31,205 nt of DNA from an uncultured Collinsella sp. (GCA_900754525.1 CAAEDE010000080.1:1-31205); one strand, 5' to 3'. Shown: positions 1 through 7,876, counted from the first letter of the stretch. The notes: a model not told the origin generated them from the sequence alone. Numbers and translations: made by a program.

Positions 1-2
1 GA

Positions 3-89
3 TATACGCCGTGATGCGCGACCGGGTGCCCTACCGGGAGTAGACCCGACGGTTGACAAAACTATAGGAACACCCAATGACTAGTCATT
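3..89. repeat. Left copy of the terminal inverted repeat
   Basis: This stretch is the reverse complement of the last 87 nt of the window (31119-31205), with one mismatch at position 78. It contains a TTGACA hexamer (53-58) and the palindrome TGACTAGTCA (78-87). Since the match runs to the window edge on the right and to within 2 nt on the left, the repeat probably continues outside. No transposase or recombinase is visible, so its nature (dispersed repeat, mobile-element end, inversion site) is undetermined. Confidence 0.9.
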
Positions 90-405
90 TCTTGTCTAGT
101 CGTTGGGGACACTCTTTGCGAGCGATTTGCTCGTTTGTCGACGTACGGGTGTTCATTTGTCGACTTCTTGGGCTGTGGTGCTCTGCTGTTTCTGTGGTGG
201 CGGCGGGCGTTTGGCTCAAAATGGCGGGTCGGCTGTCTATATCTACCTGCCGTTTCTTTGCGGTGCGCATTTTCGGTCAAGCTTTTCGTCAAGTGTTTGG
301 TCAGCATCTGGTTTGCAGCCGGAGGCCTATTTTGCCCGCGCTGGTCGTGGCCGACCACCCTCCTCGTAAGCTCAAATTGAGGTCTATCAGTTTGAGGAGG
401 ATGCC
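90..405. other. Non-coding stretch upstream of the first gene, with short direct repeats
   Basis: I see no convincing gene here; the open frames overlap one another, lack ribosome binding sites and have Cys/Arg/Ser-rich translations. It holds TAGTCGTTGGGGAC (97-110), a relative of the terminal repeat; two copies of TTTGTCGAC exactly 22 nt apart (134-142 and 156-164); and three 12-nt-phased copies of a (G/C)GTCA motif (GGTCAA 275-280, CGTCAA 287-292, GGTCAG 299-304). The phased copies could be regulator sites for the gene at 406. A strong ribosome binding site, GAGGAGG, lies at 393-399. Confidence 0.5.
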
Positions 406-1113
406 ATGACTGACCACGTTTTAGACCGAGCGCATCTGGCCGAAGCCGTCGGCAACGATATTGCCGACATGGCCCATTTTTGGATGCTGCGGAAGTTTCA
501 GTTTTTGGAGCCGGCGCGCGAGCAGTTCGAGATCATTGTCGACCCGTGGCTCGGCTATTGCACCGAGCCTTCTCAAAACGAAATCATGGCCTACAACATG
601 GCATTTACCGATTGGCTGCTCTTCGAGCGCCCCTATCGCCATGGCAAGACGCTGCTCGAGCTGTATGTTGATGAGCCGCCGGCATCGCTTTCGCCTGCCT
701 CGCTCAAGCGGCTCGAGCAGGTGCGCGACACACAGTATTTCTCGCGCTTTGGCATTTTGGACAAGGATCCTGCGAACGGCATGGTTGCGCTGAAGGATAC
801 GCGCACCGACCGTCGCTTTGATGTCTACGACCCGCATATCGTGCAAAAGGAGCATTGGAGCGACGGTGCGATTGCGGTGCGCCTCGCCTGCGTCGACGAT
901 GTTTGGCTGACGGCGGGGCAGCTCTACCTCTACGACATAGCGCGCCTGAGCGATACGGCGATCGACGGGCCTGGCGCCGTCCATCCGGAAGACCTGGAAG
1001 ATGGCTTCGACACCTCGTGCATCAGCTTCTTTTTGCGCCTGGTCCGCGACATCATGGGCGCCCAGGGGCGCTACGTAAGGTCCCTCAACATCTACGAGCA
1101 GGAGTGGGAGTAG
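406..1113 (+). CDS. Unrecognised 235-aa cytoplasmic protein
   Basis: I do not recognise a family. The start is secure: ATG follows GAGGAGG by 6 nt. The product is acidic, rich in Trp, Tyr and Phe, and has no signal peptide, membrane segment or Cys-based metal site. The N-terminal third contains an aromatic-rich helix-like stretch (FWMLRKFQFLEPAREQFE), followed by charged segments with many Asp/Glu and a Leu/Phe-rich C-terminal helix region (SCISFFLRLVRDIMG). Codon use resembles the neighbouring housekeeping genes, so it looks like a resident gene. It is followed by a paired-hairpin repeat and a nuclease-like gene on the same strand; a functional link is not shown. Confidence 0.8.
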   Translation: MTDHVLDRAHLAEAVGNDIADMAHFWMLRKFQFLEPAREQFEIIVDPWLGYCTEPSQNEIMAYNMAFTDWLLFERPYRHGKTLLELYVDEPPASLSPASLKRLEQVRDTQYFSRFGILDKDPANGMVALKDTRTDRRFDVYDPHIVQKEHWSDGAIAVRLACVDDVWLTAGQLYLYDIARLSDTAIDGPGAVHPEDLEDGFDTSCISFFLRLVRDIMGAQGRYVRSLNIYEQEWE

Positions 1114-1145
1114 GGGATGTGACTGGTGTCGCCCTGCTGCCCTGA

Positions 1146-1284
1146 CTTTGTCTCAATCTGTAACGTTTAGGGACAAAAACCGGTCTACCTGTTACAGATT
1201 GAGACAAAGGTTGGCGGCTGCCGAAAGATCTTGTTCTGTAACAACTAGAGGCTCAAAGACTGTCTTCCTGTTACAGATCAAGAC
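1146..1284. repeat. Paired-hairpin array 1 (two units)
   Basis: Hairpin one has perfect 19-nt arms (1146-1164 and 1191-1209); its core GTCTC...GAGAC spans 1150-1205 (56 nt). Hairpin two spans 1228-1284 (57 nt), with arms TCTTGTTCTGTAAC and GTTACAGATCAAGA differing at one base pair. The two are separated by 22 nt. The consensus arm is GTCTCAATCTGTAACA and its reverse complement. The array sits between two genes on the + strand and ends just before the start region of the next gene. Confidence 0.93.
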
Positions 1285-1310
1285 ATTTGCCAGCGGGGGC
1301 AACAGCGGCG

Positions 1311-2381
1311 ATGGTCCATTTGTCTGACGTGGTGGTGATGAAAGTGTCTAATACCGTTCTCAAACACAAACATGCGACTCGCAACACGTTGGCGCGGAAT
1401 AGGATGCTCGCGCGGCTCACGGAGACGACCGAGCAAGGTGCGCTGCTCGCAACGCATGACAACACCGAGCTCATGTGGCTGCGGCGCCATGTTGGAACCG
1501 ACGATATCGCGGAGCCCGAGCCTTACCTGTTCTGTTTTCAGCATGATTGGGATGCATTGACGCCGGCGGAGCGAGCGCTGAGGACTATCAAAGGGCTTGC
1601 GGAATTTCATCCCGATTGGGCGTTTTGGGGCTATGACGCGGCGCTTTTGTGGGGTTTGGAGGTGCCGAATGATCTGCTCGGGCCGCGTTTTCTTGTTAAG
1701 ACGGGTTGTTCAGTGACGTTGAGCAGCGGGTGCAGGTTGTTGCGTCCACAGATGGCGGGCGCGCTCGAGCGCGTTGATGGCGTGCGGGTGACGTCGTTTT
1801 GGCGCACGGTGGAGGATTGCTTGCTGCGTGCGCCGTTCTCCTACGGGTTGGCGATTGCCGATTCTGCACTGCGGGCGAAAGGTGTATCACGTGGGGATTT
1901 GTGCGAGCGCCTCCGCGCCGATTGCGAGGACAGGCGCGGGTATCGCAGAGCGCAGGTGATTGCGTCGTATGCGGACGGACTGTCCGAAAACGGCGGCGAG
2001 TCTCGGTTCCGAGCGTTCTTTATTGCATACGGCTTTCCGGTTCCGGAGTTGCAGGTGGAGTTTCGCGATCCGCTCGATTCGAGCCAGGTGTTTCGGGTTG
2101 ATTATTTCTGGAGGCTCGAGGACGGGACATGTGTCATCGGCGAGCTTGACGGGAAGGGAAAGTATACCCTGCAGGATGGTAGGGATCGGGAGTCGGTCGA
2201 TCCATTCGTGGCAGAGCGTCAGCGGGAATCTCATCTGACAATGCTCGGGCACAAGGTGCTTCGGTTTACATTTGATGAACTCAAGAACCCGGGAAAGCTG
2301 GCTGAAAAGATGAGACTGGCGGGAATTCCACAGCGGGCCGATCTGGCTGAGGAATGGAGACGCCAGTGGTATGGGTGCTAA
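1311..2381 (+). CDS. AbiEi-like protein with C-terminal PD-(D/E)XK (Vsr/DUF559-like) domain
   Basis: The N-terminal part contains a stretch (FWGYDAALLWGLEVP, near residue 105) typical of AbiEi-type antitoxins or transcription regulators (type IV toxin-antitoxin/abortive infection). The C-terminal part has FRVDYFW (about residue 261) and VIGELDGKGKY (about 275), matching the D...ExDxK core of Vsr/DUF559 PD-(D/E)XK nucleases, then a basic segment and LGHKVLRFTFDEL, the usual terminal strand and helix of this fold. Substrate and activity are inferred; it could be a nuclease, a DNA-binding regulator or an antitoxin without a visible toxin partner. The start is uncertain: ATG 1311 and ATG 1338 are both possible and neither has a strong ribosome binding site; TTG 1287 is less likely. 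It is flanked on both sides by similar paired-hairpin repeats. Confidence 0.75.
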   Translation: MVHLSDVVVMKVSNTVLKHKHATRNTLARNRMLARLTETTEQGALLATHDNTELMWLRRHVGTDDIAEPEPYLFCFQHDWDALTPAERALRTIKGLAEFHPDWAFWGYDAALLWGLEVPNDLLGPRFLVKTGCSVTLSSGCRLLRPQMAGALERVDGVRVTSFWRTVEDCLLRAPFSYGLAIADSALRAKGVSRGDLCERLRADCEDRRGYRRAQVIASYADGLSENGGESRFRAFFIAYGFPVPELQVEFRDPLDSSQVFRVDYFWRLEDGTCVIGELDGKGKYTLQDGRDRESVDPFVAERQRESHLTMLGHKVLRFTFDELKNPGKLAEKMRLAGIPQRADLAEEWRRQWYGC

Positions 2382-2422
2382 GGGGTGCAACTGACGCGAA
2401 TGTGGTTGTTCCTGCCGAGTTT

Positions 2423-2559
2423 GTCTCGATCTGCAACAACAAGGGACCGTTTGGCCTCGTAACTGTTACAGATTGAGACGGAAGGTTGGCGGCTGCCGAA
2501 AGATCTCGATCTGTAACATCAAGGGGCCCAATAACCCTGTACCTGTTACAGATCGAGAC
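2423..2559. repeat. Paired-hairpin array 2 (two units)
   Basis: Two 57-nt hairpins, 2423-2479 and 2503-2559, separated by 23 nt. Arms are GTCTCGATCTGCAAC / GTTACAGATTGAGAC and TCTCGATCTGTAAC / GTTACAGATCGAGA. The spacer is nearly identical to that of array 1 (25 identical nt running into the second hairpin), so arrays 1 and 2 form a direct repeat around the AbiEi-like gene. Confidence 0.93.
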
Positions 2560-2710
2560 ATTCCCCTGATGTTGCTGGGGTGGGGCTGCAACGTATTCCG
2601 TCCCCCCCACATCCCCTCTTCCCTCCGTTAACCGATATGTCCGCAGCAATCCTGCTACACTGGATAATAATGGACAAATGTTCAAGTTAATCGTGAGGGA
2701 GGAGCTCGAT

Positions 2711-4081
2711 ATGGCGTCTGCCGATCGTTCCACGTTGTTTATCAATGCGACCATTCTGGATGGCTCGGAGCATATGGAGCCGCAACCCGATATGGCCGTG
2801 ACTGTTGAGCGCGGCGTCATCACCTGGACTGGGCCGAGCGCTGTGGCGCAGGCGCCCGCGGGTGCCGAGGTTATCGACCTGGGCGGTGCGTATCTCATGC
2901 CCGGTCTCATCAATATGCACGTGCACCTGTGCGGCTCGGGCAAGCCTGTCTCGGCCGGCGATGCGGGCGCGCTGATGAAGAAGCTCGATAATCCCGTGGG
3001 GCGCGCCATCGTGCGCCATATTCTTAAGGGCAGCGCCCAACAACAACTGGCAAGTGGCGTGACCACGGTGCGCGGCGCGGGCGATCCGCTGTTTGCCGAT
3101 CTGGCCGTGCGCGATGCTATCGATGCCGGCAAGTATCAAGGTCCTCGCCTGGTGGCGCCGGGAACGGGCGTCACGGTGCCGGGCGGCCATGGTGCGGGCT
3201 TGTTCGCCCAGGTGGCCAACAGTCCCGCCGAGGCAGCCGAACAGGTGCGCGACCTGTATACGCGTGGTGCCGACGTCATTAAGCTGTTCGTGACGGGCGG
3301 CGTGTTCGACGCTACCGAGGTGGGCGAGCCGGGCGTGCTGCGCATGCCGGTCGAGGTTGCCGCGGCGGCGTGCAAGGCTGCGCACGAGGTGAGCCTGCCG
3401 GTTATGGCCCATGTCGAGAGTACCGAGGGCGTGAAGGCCGCGCTTGAGGCCGGCGTTGACACGATTGAGCACGGCGCTCCGTTGACGCCCGAGATTCTGG
3501 AGCTGTACCGTGGCGCCGCGGGCACGCAACTCGAGGGGCGTGCGCCCAGTGTTACCTGCACTATCAGCCCGGCGCTGCCGTTTGTATTGCTCGACCCGAA
3601 AAAGACCCATTCGACCGATACGCAAAAGAAGAACGGCGACATCGTGTGCTCGGGCATCATCGAGAGTGCTCGTGCCGCACTGGAAGCTGGCGTTAAGGTG
3701 GGCCTTGGCACGGACTCGAGCTGCCCGTTCGTGACGCAGTACGACATGTGGCGTGAGGTGGCCTATTTTGCCAAGTATGTCGGCGTGAGCAACGCCTTCG
3801 CGCTGCATACGGCCACGCAGGTCAATGCCGAGCTGCTGGGGCTGGGCGGCGAGACCGGCACGATCGAGTGCGGTAAGGCCGCCGATATCCTGGTGACGCG
3901 CGAGAACCCGCTCGATGACCTGTGCGCGCTGCGTGAGCCGACGCACGTGATGTGTCGCGGTGATCTGGTACGCAAGCTCAAGGTGAAGCGTATTCCCGAG
4001 GTGGACGCCGAGCTCGACGCGATTATGGCCATGCCTGCCGAGGCGTTGGCCGAGGAGCTTGCCCGCGATGGCGTGGCATAG
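2711..4081 (+). CDS. Metal-dependent amidohydrolase (imidazolonepropionase/Xaa-Pro dipeptidase-like)
   Basis: This is a cytoplasmic hydrolase of the amidohydrolase superfamily, predicted to hydrolyse a cyclic amide or an acyl-amino-acid/dipeptide bond using one or two metal ions; the true substrate cannot be told. It has the N-terminal beta-sandwich strand, the metal motif NMHVHL (about residue 70), the KLFVTGG segment holding the candidate carboxylated Lys, histidines in MAHVES and IEHGAPL, and GLGTDSS with the catalytic Asp. At 456 aa it is of normal length. The start ATG follows GGGAGGAG; an upstream ATG (2678) in frame lacks a ribosome binding site. It ends before a shared bidirectional terminator. 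Confidence 0.88.
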   Translation: MASADRSTLFINATILDGSEHMEPQPDMAVTVERGVITWTGPSAVAQAPAGAEVIDLGGAYLMPGLINMHVHLCGSGKPVSAGDAGALMKKLDNPVGRAIVRHILKGSAQQQLASGVTTVRGAGDPLFADLAVRDAIDAGKYQGPRLVAPGTGVTVPGGHGAGLFAQVANSPAEAAEQVRDLYTRGADVIKLFVTGGVFDATEVGEPGVLRMPVEVAAAACKAAHEVSLPVMAHVESTEGVKAALEAGVDTIEHGAPLTPEILELYRGAAGTQLEGRAPSVTCTISPALPFVLLDPKKTHSTDTQKKNGDIVCSGIIESARAALEAGVKVGLGTDSSCPFVTQYDMWREVAYFAKYVGVSNAFALHTATQVNAELLGLGGETGTIECGKAADILVTRENPLDDLCALREPTHVMCRGDLVRKLKVKRIPEVDAELDAIMAMPAEALAEELARDGVA

Positions 4082-4115
4082 GTGCGACAAAGGGACAACT
4101 CTGTTACCGCATACA

Positions 4116-4150
4116 AAAAGCCGAGGTCTCAACACGAGGCCTCGGCTTTT
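4116..4150. terminator. Bidirectional intrinsic terminator
   Basis: A 14-nt stem, AAAAGCCGAGGTCT (4116-4129) with AGGCCTCGGCTTTT (4137-4150), has a 7-nt loop and a T-rich run on the + strand and an A run serving the - strand. It lies between two convergent genes, the amidohydrolase and the zinc-ribbon protein, and should end both transcripts. Confidence 0.9.
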
Positions 4151-4172
4151 ATTTTGTCCTATGGTGTAGCGG

Positions 4173-4646
4173 CTAGGAGCGCGTCTCCATCTTGGCGTGG
4201 CACTTGGGGCAGGTGACGCGGATCTTGCCTTTGCCCTTGGGGACGGAGAGCATCTGGCCGCAGTTGGGGCACTTGAGGTATGCCGTGGTCTTGCGACCCT
4301 TCCACATCTTCTTGGCCGTGCGCTTGGCACGCTCAAAGTCTTCCTTACTGGTGCCGGCTGCGCGTGAGGTGCTAGCCGCTGCAGCGCCGCCGCCCAAGCT
4401 GGCGACGAACTTGCCCAAGCCGGGAATATTGGCGGTCGTGGCGACAAAGGCCTCGTTCTCCTTGCGACGTGCATCGATATTTTTGGACAGGCCGCGCAGC
4501 ACGCCAATCACGATTACGGCGATGGCAATCCAGCTGAGCCACTGGATACGAGCCATCGAACCGATCATGGCGATGATAATGCCTGCGAAGCCCATCACGA
4601 TGGTGAGTTCGTCAGCGCCATTGCGGCCCTTCATAAAGTCATTCAT
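4173..4646 (-). CDS. Small membrane protein with C-terminal zinc ribbon
   Basis: The protein is 157 aa. Two hydrophobic segments (about residues 15-32 and 37-50) form a short membrane hairpin. A charged linker with an Ala/Gly/Ser patch follows, then a C-terminal zinc ribbon with CPNCGQM and CPKCHAKM about 20 residues apart, built to bind one zinc ion. Such proteins are common in gut Firmicutes and Actinobacteria and usually have no assigned function. The start ATG follows AAAGGCAA. It is convergent with the amidohydrolase and not obviously coupled to the copper operon upstream, from which a repeat separates it. Confidence 0.85.
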   Translation of the reverse strand: MNDFMKGRNGADELTIVMGFAGIIIAMIGSMARIQWLSWIAIAVIVIGVLRGLSKNIDARRKENEAFVATTANIPGLGKFVASLGGGAAAASTSRAAGTSKEDFERAKRTAKKMWKGRKTTAYLKCPNCGQMLSVPKGKGKIRVTCPKCHAKMETRS

Positions 4647-4701
4647 GCAAATTGCCTTTCATTCGATATGCCGCACGCCCTTATACCCGATTTAGAGCAA
4701 G

Positions 4702-4748
4702 GGGGACAGGTTAATCTGCACCAATGTGGCGCAAACGTACCTGTCCCC
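4702..4748. repeat. GGGACAGGT-type intergenic palindrome, copy A
   Basis: Arms GGGGACAGGT (4702-4711) and ACCTGTCCCC (4739-4748) enclose TAATCTGCACC and related sequence. A second copy with the same TTAATCTGCACCAA interior lies at 19533-19595. It is a short non-coding repeat family, perhaps a REP-like element; it could also act as a terminator for the csoR operon, which ends at 4760. Confidence 0.8.
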
Positions 4749-4759
4749 AATGTCCCCAA

Positions 4760-5032
4760 TTACTTGGAGAGCTTGTCGACGACGCGTTCGATCTCGGCGA
4801 GCTTGGCGGCTTTGAGGCCTTCGTCGCCCGATTCGATTGCCGAAGTCACGCAGCCCTCGATATGCGCCTTGAGCACGTCGGCGTTAATGCGCGCGAGGAG
4901 CGCCTGTGTGGCCATGAGCTGCGTGGAGATATCGACGCAATAGCGGTCCTCATCGACCATCCGCAGGATGCCGTCGATCTGGCCGCGTGCCGTCTTGAGC
5001 ATGCGGGTCACCGATTTGTGGTCTGCCATCAT
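4760..5032 (-). CDS. csoR: CsoR-family copper-sensing transcriptional repressor
   Basis: CsoR proteins are all-helical tetramers that repress copper genes until Cu(I) binds. This 90-aa protein has the family N-terminus (KSVTRMLKTARGQIDGILRMVDEDRYC) and the Cu(I) triad: Cys in RYCVDI, then His and Cys in KAHIEGC. Length is normal for the family. The start is the first of two adjacent ATGs, behind GAGGA. It is the last gene of a - strand operon after copA and copZ, which fits autoregulated control from the copA promoter. A large hairpin (5075-5141) separates it from copZ, so it may also be transcribed or terminated separately. Confidence 0.93.
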   Translation of the reverse strand: MMADHKSVTRMLKTARGQIDGILRMVDEDRYCVDISTQLMATQALLARINADVLKAHIEGCVTSAIESGDEGLKAAKLAEIERVVDKLSK

Positions 5033-5074
5033 GGCGGGTCCTCGTTTCTGGTCGATCTTCCGGATGCCCCCGTC

Positions 5075-5141
5075 AGTTGCGGTGAAATACGGACTGTTTA
5101 AAGGCCTAGGGCGGCTCAACAGTCCGTATTTCACCGCAACT
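5075..5141. repeat. 24-nt-arm hairpin between copZ and csoR
   Basis: Perfect 24-nt inverted repeats at 5075-5098 and 5118-5141, both containing TGCGGTGAAATACGGACTG or its complement, enclose a 19-nt loop that includes the palindrome AGGCCT. The element is not coding. Its position between two operon genes suggests a role in partial termination or mRNA stability, or simply insertion of a mobile palindromic repeat. Confidence 0.93.
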
Positions 5142-5167
5142 TCTGAGGATTGAGTAGGCGGCGTCTG

Positions 5168-5389
5168 CTACGCGGCGGCCACGGACAGGGCGTGGAACTT
5201 CTCGCCCGCGCCCTCGACGGCGGCGGCGAGCTGCTCGGCGGTCACGGTGTCGGCGCACTCTACCTGGACGGTCTGGGTCTCGTGGTCGGCATCGGCATCG
5301 GTCACGCCGGCAACGTTGAGCAGTGCCGTCTCGACAGTGGCGTCGCAGTGGCCGCACATAAGGCCGGAAGTCTTAATCGTGTAACGCAT
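5168..5389 (-). CDS. copZ: Heavy-metal-associated (HMA) copper chaperone, CopZ-like
   Basis: A 73-aa protein formed by one HMA domain of ferredoxin-like fold. It would bind Cu(I) in the cytoplasm and pass it to the CopA ATPase or CsoR. The metal loop reads GLMCGHCDATVE, the M-x-C-x-x-C type with one residue fewer before the first Cys (MCGHC), followed by the usual helix and strands (VAGVTDADAD, VQVECAD). The start ATG follows AGAGGAA; an upstream in-frame ATG would add 18 residues encoded by repeat DNA and is unlikely. It lies between copA and csoR on the same strand. Confidence 0.9.
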   Translation of the reverse strand: MRYTIKTSGLMCGHCDATVETALLNVAGVTDADADHETQTVQVECADTVTAEQLAAAVEGAGEKFHALSVAAA

Positions 5390-5414
5390 GGATATTCCTC
5401 TCTGTTGTGTCGGC

Positions 5415-5507
5415 TTTCCCAGGCACCCGACCTTGACCTTCACGCCGTCGCTCGCGTATCAAAGTACGCGTCGCTCCTCTTTCAGGTCAATCTCGGGCAC
5501 CTGGAAA
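5415..5507. repeat. Long imperfect inverted repeat between copA and copZ
   Basis: Imperfect arms of about 25 nt, 5415-5440 and 5483-5507 (TTTCCCAGG.. and ..CCTGGAAA, sharing CCCGA and TTGACC blocks), enclose a nested stem GCGTA / TACGC (5454-5458 and 5464-5468). It fills most of the gap between the copA stop and the copZ start. It would form a long RNA hairpin on the copA-copZ transcript; function is unknown. Confidence 0.75.
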
Positions 5508-5536
5508 ACCCGTTCTAAATGGACTTAATGGTGATC

Positions 5537-7876
5537 CTATTTTGCCACTTTGGGCTTAAAGGATTTCAGGCGCAGAGCGTTGCTTACGACGCATACGCTC
5601 GACAGGCTCATCGCCGCGGCGCCAAACATCGGCGAGAGTTGCCAACCGGTGAGGGGGAAGAACACGCCCGCGGCGAGCGGAATGCCGATGCCGTTGTAGA
5701 ACAGTGCCCAGAACAGGTCCTGCTTGATGTTGCGGATTGTGGCGCGCGAAAGCTCGATGGCGCGGGCGACGTCCATGAGGTCGCTGCGCATGAGCACCAC
5801 ATCTGCCCCCTCCTTGGCGATGTCGGCGCCGGTGCCGATCGCAAGGCCCACGTCGGCGCGTGCCAGGGCGGGGGAGTCGTTGATGCCGTCGCCCACCATG
5901 GCGACCTTGCTGCCCGCATCCTGCAGCTCGCGCACGTGGCGTTCCTTGTCGGCGGGGAGGACGTCGGCGATGACCTGCTCGCTGCTCAGTCCCACGCGGC
6001 GGGCGATCGCTTCGGCTGTCACACGGTTGTCGCCGGTGAGCATGCGCACGTCGACGCCGAGCTTGCGGAGCGCGGCGATGGCCTCGGCGCTCGTCTCCTT
6101 GACCTCGTCAGCCACGGCAATGGTGCCGGCAAGCTCGCCGTTCTTGGCAAAGAACAGCGGCGTCTTGCCTTCGGCGGCAAATTGCTCGGCAAGACCCGCG
6201 GGCACGGTAACGCCCAGCTCGTTCATCAGACGCACGTTACCAGCGGCAATGGCGTTTTGCCCTTCGCGCGCCGTAACGCCTCGTCCGGGCACGGCCGCAA
6301 AGTCCTTGACCATGCGCGCGACGATCCCGCGTGTCTCGCACTCGGCCATAATCGCCTCGGCCAGCGGGTGCTCGCTCTGGCGTTCCAGCGCGGCGGCCAG
6401 CTTGAGCAGCGCCTTTTCGCTCATGGCGGGCGAGCCGTCAGTGCGCGTGGCTACTACGATATCGGTCACAGCAGGCTTGCCGCGGGTGACCGTGCCCGTC
6501 TTATCGAGCACCACGGTGCCCATGCTGCGCAGATTCTCCAGCGCCTCGGCGCTCTTAAACAGAATGCCCATTTCGGCGCCCTTGCCGGTGCCGACCATAA
6601 TGGCGACGGGCGTGGCCAGGCCCAGCGCGCACGGGCAGCTGATCACCAGCACGGCGACGGCGGAGGTGAGCGCTTCGTTCACGCTTCCGGTCAGTGCCAT
6701 CCACACCACGAAGGTCACGGCCGAGATCATGAACACCACGGGCACGAATACGCCGGCGACCTTGTCGGCCATGCGGGCGATGGGCGCCTTGGTGGCGTTG
6801 GCGTCCTCGACGAGCTGGATAATCTTGGCAAGCGACGTGTCGGCGCCCACACGCGTAGTGCGGAAGGTAAACGATCCGGTGCGGTTGACGGTGGCGGCGT
6901 TGACGGTGTCGCCGGAGGTCTTCTCCACGGGGATGGACTCGCCGGTGAGCGCGCTCTCGTCCACGGCCGAGCTGCCCTCGAGCACCACGCCATCGACAGG
7001 GATGGACTCTCCGGGGCGCACACGCAGGACCTGGCCGGGAAGGATACTGTCGACGTCGACGGTGGCCTCGCTGCCGTCCTCTGCCACGACGGTCGCGGTC
7101 TTGGGCGCCAGGTCGATGAGCGCCTCGATGGCGCCGCCAGTCTTGGATTTGCTGCGTGTCTCGAGATATTTGCCCACGGTGACCAGCGACAGGATCGTGC
7201 CGGCGCTCTCAAAATAGAGGTTGTCCATGCCCGTCATCATGGCCTCGTGGACCTGACCCGCGGCTAACTGATCGGCCATGATGAACATGGCGTAGAGCGA
7301 CCAGGCGATGGAGGCGGTGGCGCCCACGGCAATAAGGGCGTCCATGGTAGGCGCGCCGTGCGCGAGCGATTTAAACCCGTTGATAAAGTACGCGTCGTTG
7401 ACGTAGACGATGGGGATGAGCAGGACGAGCTCGGTGAGCGCGAGCGTCATGCTGTGGGTGTGGTCGGTGAAGACGCCGGGCAGTGGCCAACCGAGCATGT
7501 GTCCCATGCCTATGTAGAACAGTGGGACAAGGAATACGATCGAGACGATGAGGCGGGTGCGCATGGCAGAGGCAGCGGCCTCCAACTTTTTGGTCGGCGA
7601 CTCCATATGGGTGACGCCGGACCTGGCCTGCGAGCTGCCGCTTTGGACAGCGTCAGTGCCCGTGCTGATGGGCGAGGCCGAGTAGCCCGCGCGGTCGACG
7701 GCGGTGCAGATATCGTCGGGGGAGACCTTCGCGGGGTCGTAGTCGACCATCATGGAACCGGCGAGCAGATTGACCGCGACGCTTTGGACGCCGTCGAGCT
7801 TGCTCACGGCGCGGTCCACGTGCGCCTGGCAGGCAGCGCATGTCATGCCGCCTACGTCGAACTTATCTTGAGCCAT
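5537..7876 (-). CDS. copA: Copper-translocating P1B-type ATPase
   Basis: An inner-membrane pump exporting Cu(I) at the cost of ATP. The 779-aa sequence has an N-terminal HMA domain with GMTCAACQAHV (about residue 10), membrane helices from about residue 107, the actuator motif TGES (about 313), the transport-site motif SCPCALGLATP (about 413) that marks Cu+/Ag+ pumps, the phosphorylation motif DKTGT (about 456), the nucleotide-binding SEHPLAEAI, GDGINDSPAL (about 659) and two closing helices. Length and all catalytic motifs are normal. A His/Met-containing loop (HTHSM) follows the first helix. The start ATG follows AAAGGAGAA. It heads a copper operon with copZ and csoR downstream, and its promoter carries a CsoR-type operator. 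Confidence 0.96.
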   Translation of the reverse strand: MAQDKFDVGGMTCAACQAHVDRAVSKLDGVQSVAVNLLAGSMMVDYDPAKVSPDDICTAVDRAGYSASPISTGTDAVQSGSSQARSGVTHMESPTKKLEAAASAMRTRLIVSIVFLVPLFYIGMGHMLGWPLPGVFTDHTHSMTLALTELVLLIPIVYVNDAYFINGFKSLAHGAPTMDALIAVGATASIAWSLYAMFIMADQLAAGQVHEAMMTGMDNLYFESAGTILSLVTVGKYLETRSKSKTGGAIEALIDLAPKTATVVAEDGSEATVDVDSILPGQVLRVRPGESIPVDGVVLEGSSAVDESALTGESIPVEKTSGDTVNAATVNRTGSFTFRTTRVGADTSLAKIIQLVEDANATKAPIARMADKVAGVFVPVVFMISAVTFVVWMALTGSVNEALTSAVAVLVISCPCALGLATPVAIMVGTGKGAEMGILFKSAEALENLRSMGTVVLDKTGTVTRGKPAVTDIVVATRTDGSPAMSEKALLKLAAALERQSEHPLAEAIMAECETRGIVARMVKDFAAVPGRGVTAREGQNAIAAGNVRLMNELGVTVPAGLAEQFAAEGKTPLFFAKNGELAGTIAVADEVKETSAEAIAALRKLGVDVRMLTGDNRVTAEAIARRVGLSSEQVIADVLPADKERHVRELQDAGSKVAMVGDGINDSPALARADVGLAIGTGADIAKEGADVVLMRSDLMDVARAIELSRATIRNIKQDLFWALFYNGIGIPLAAGVFFPLTGWQLSPMFGAAAMSLSSVCVVSNALRLKSFKPKVAK

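Noticed and set aside
141..155. Actinobacterial LexA (SOS) box around CGTACGGGTGTTC
   Set aside because: It departs from the CGAAC-N4-GTTCG consensus at two of the key positions, and the adjoining gene has no DNA-repair signature.
77..409. 110-codon open frame at the left end
   Set aside because: It starts inside the terminal repeat, lacks a ribosome binding site and overlaps the start of the well-supported gene at 406; its Cys/Arg/Ser-rich translation looks non-coding.
5519..7267. Long open frame (582 codons) on the + strand opposite copA
   Set aside because: It is antisense to a gene with every P-type ATPase motif; its His/Gly/Ala-rich translation is the usual result of high GC codon bias. 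The same holds for the long antisense frames at 2687-4507, 15821-18145, 21300-24374, 24541-26394 and 26970-28316.
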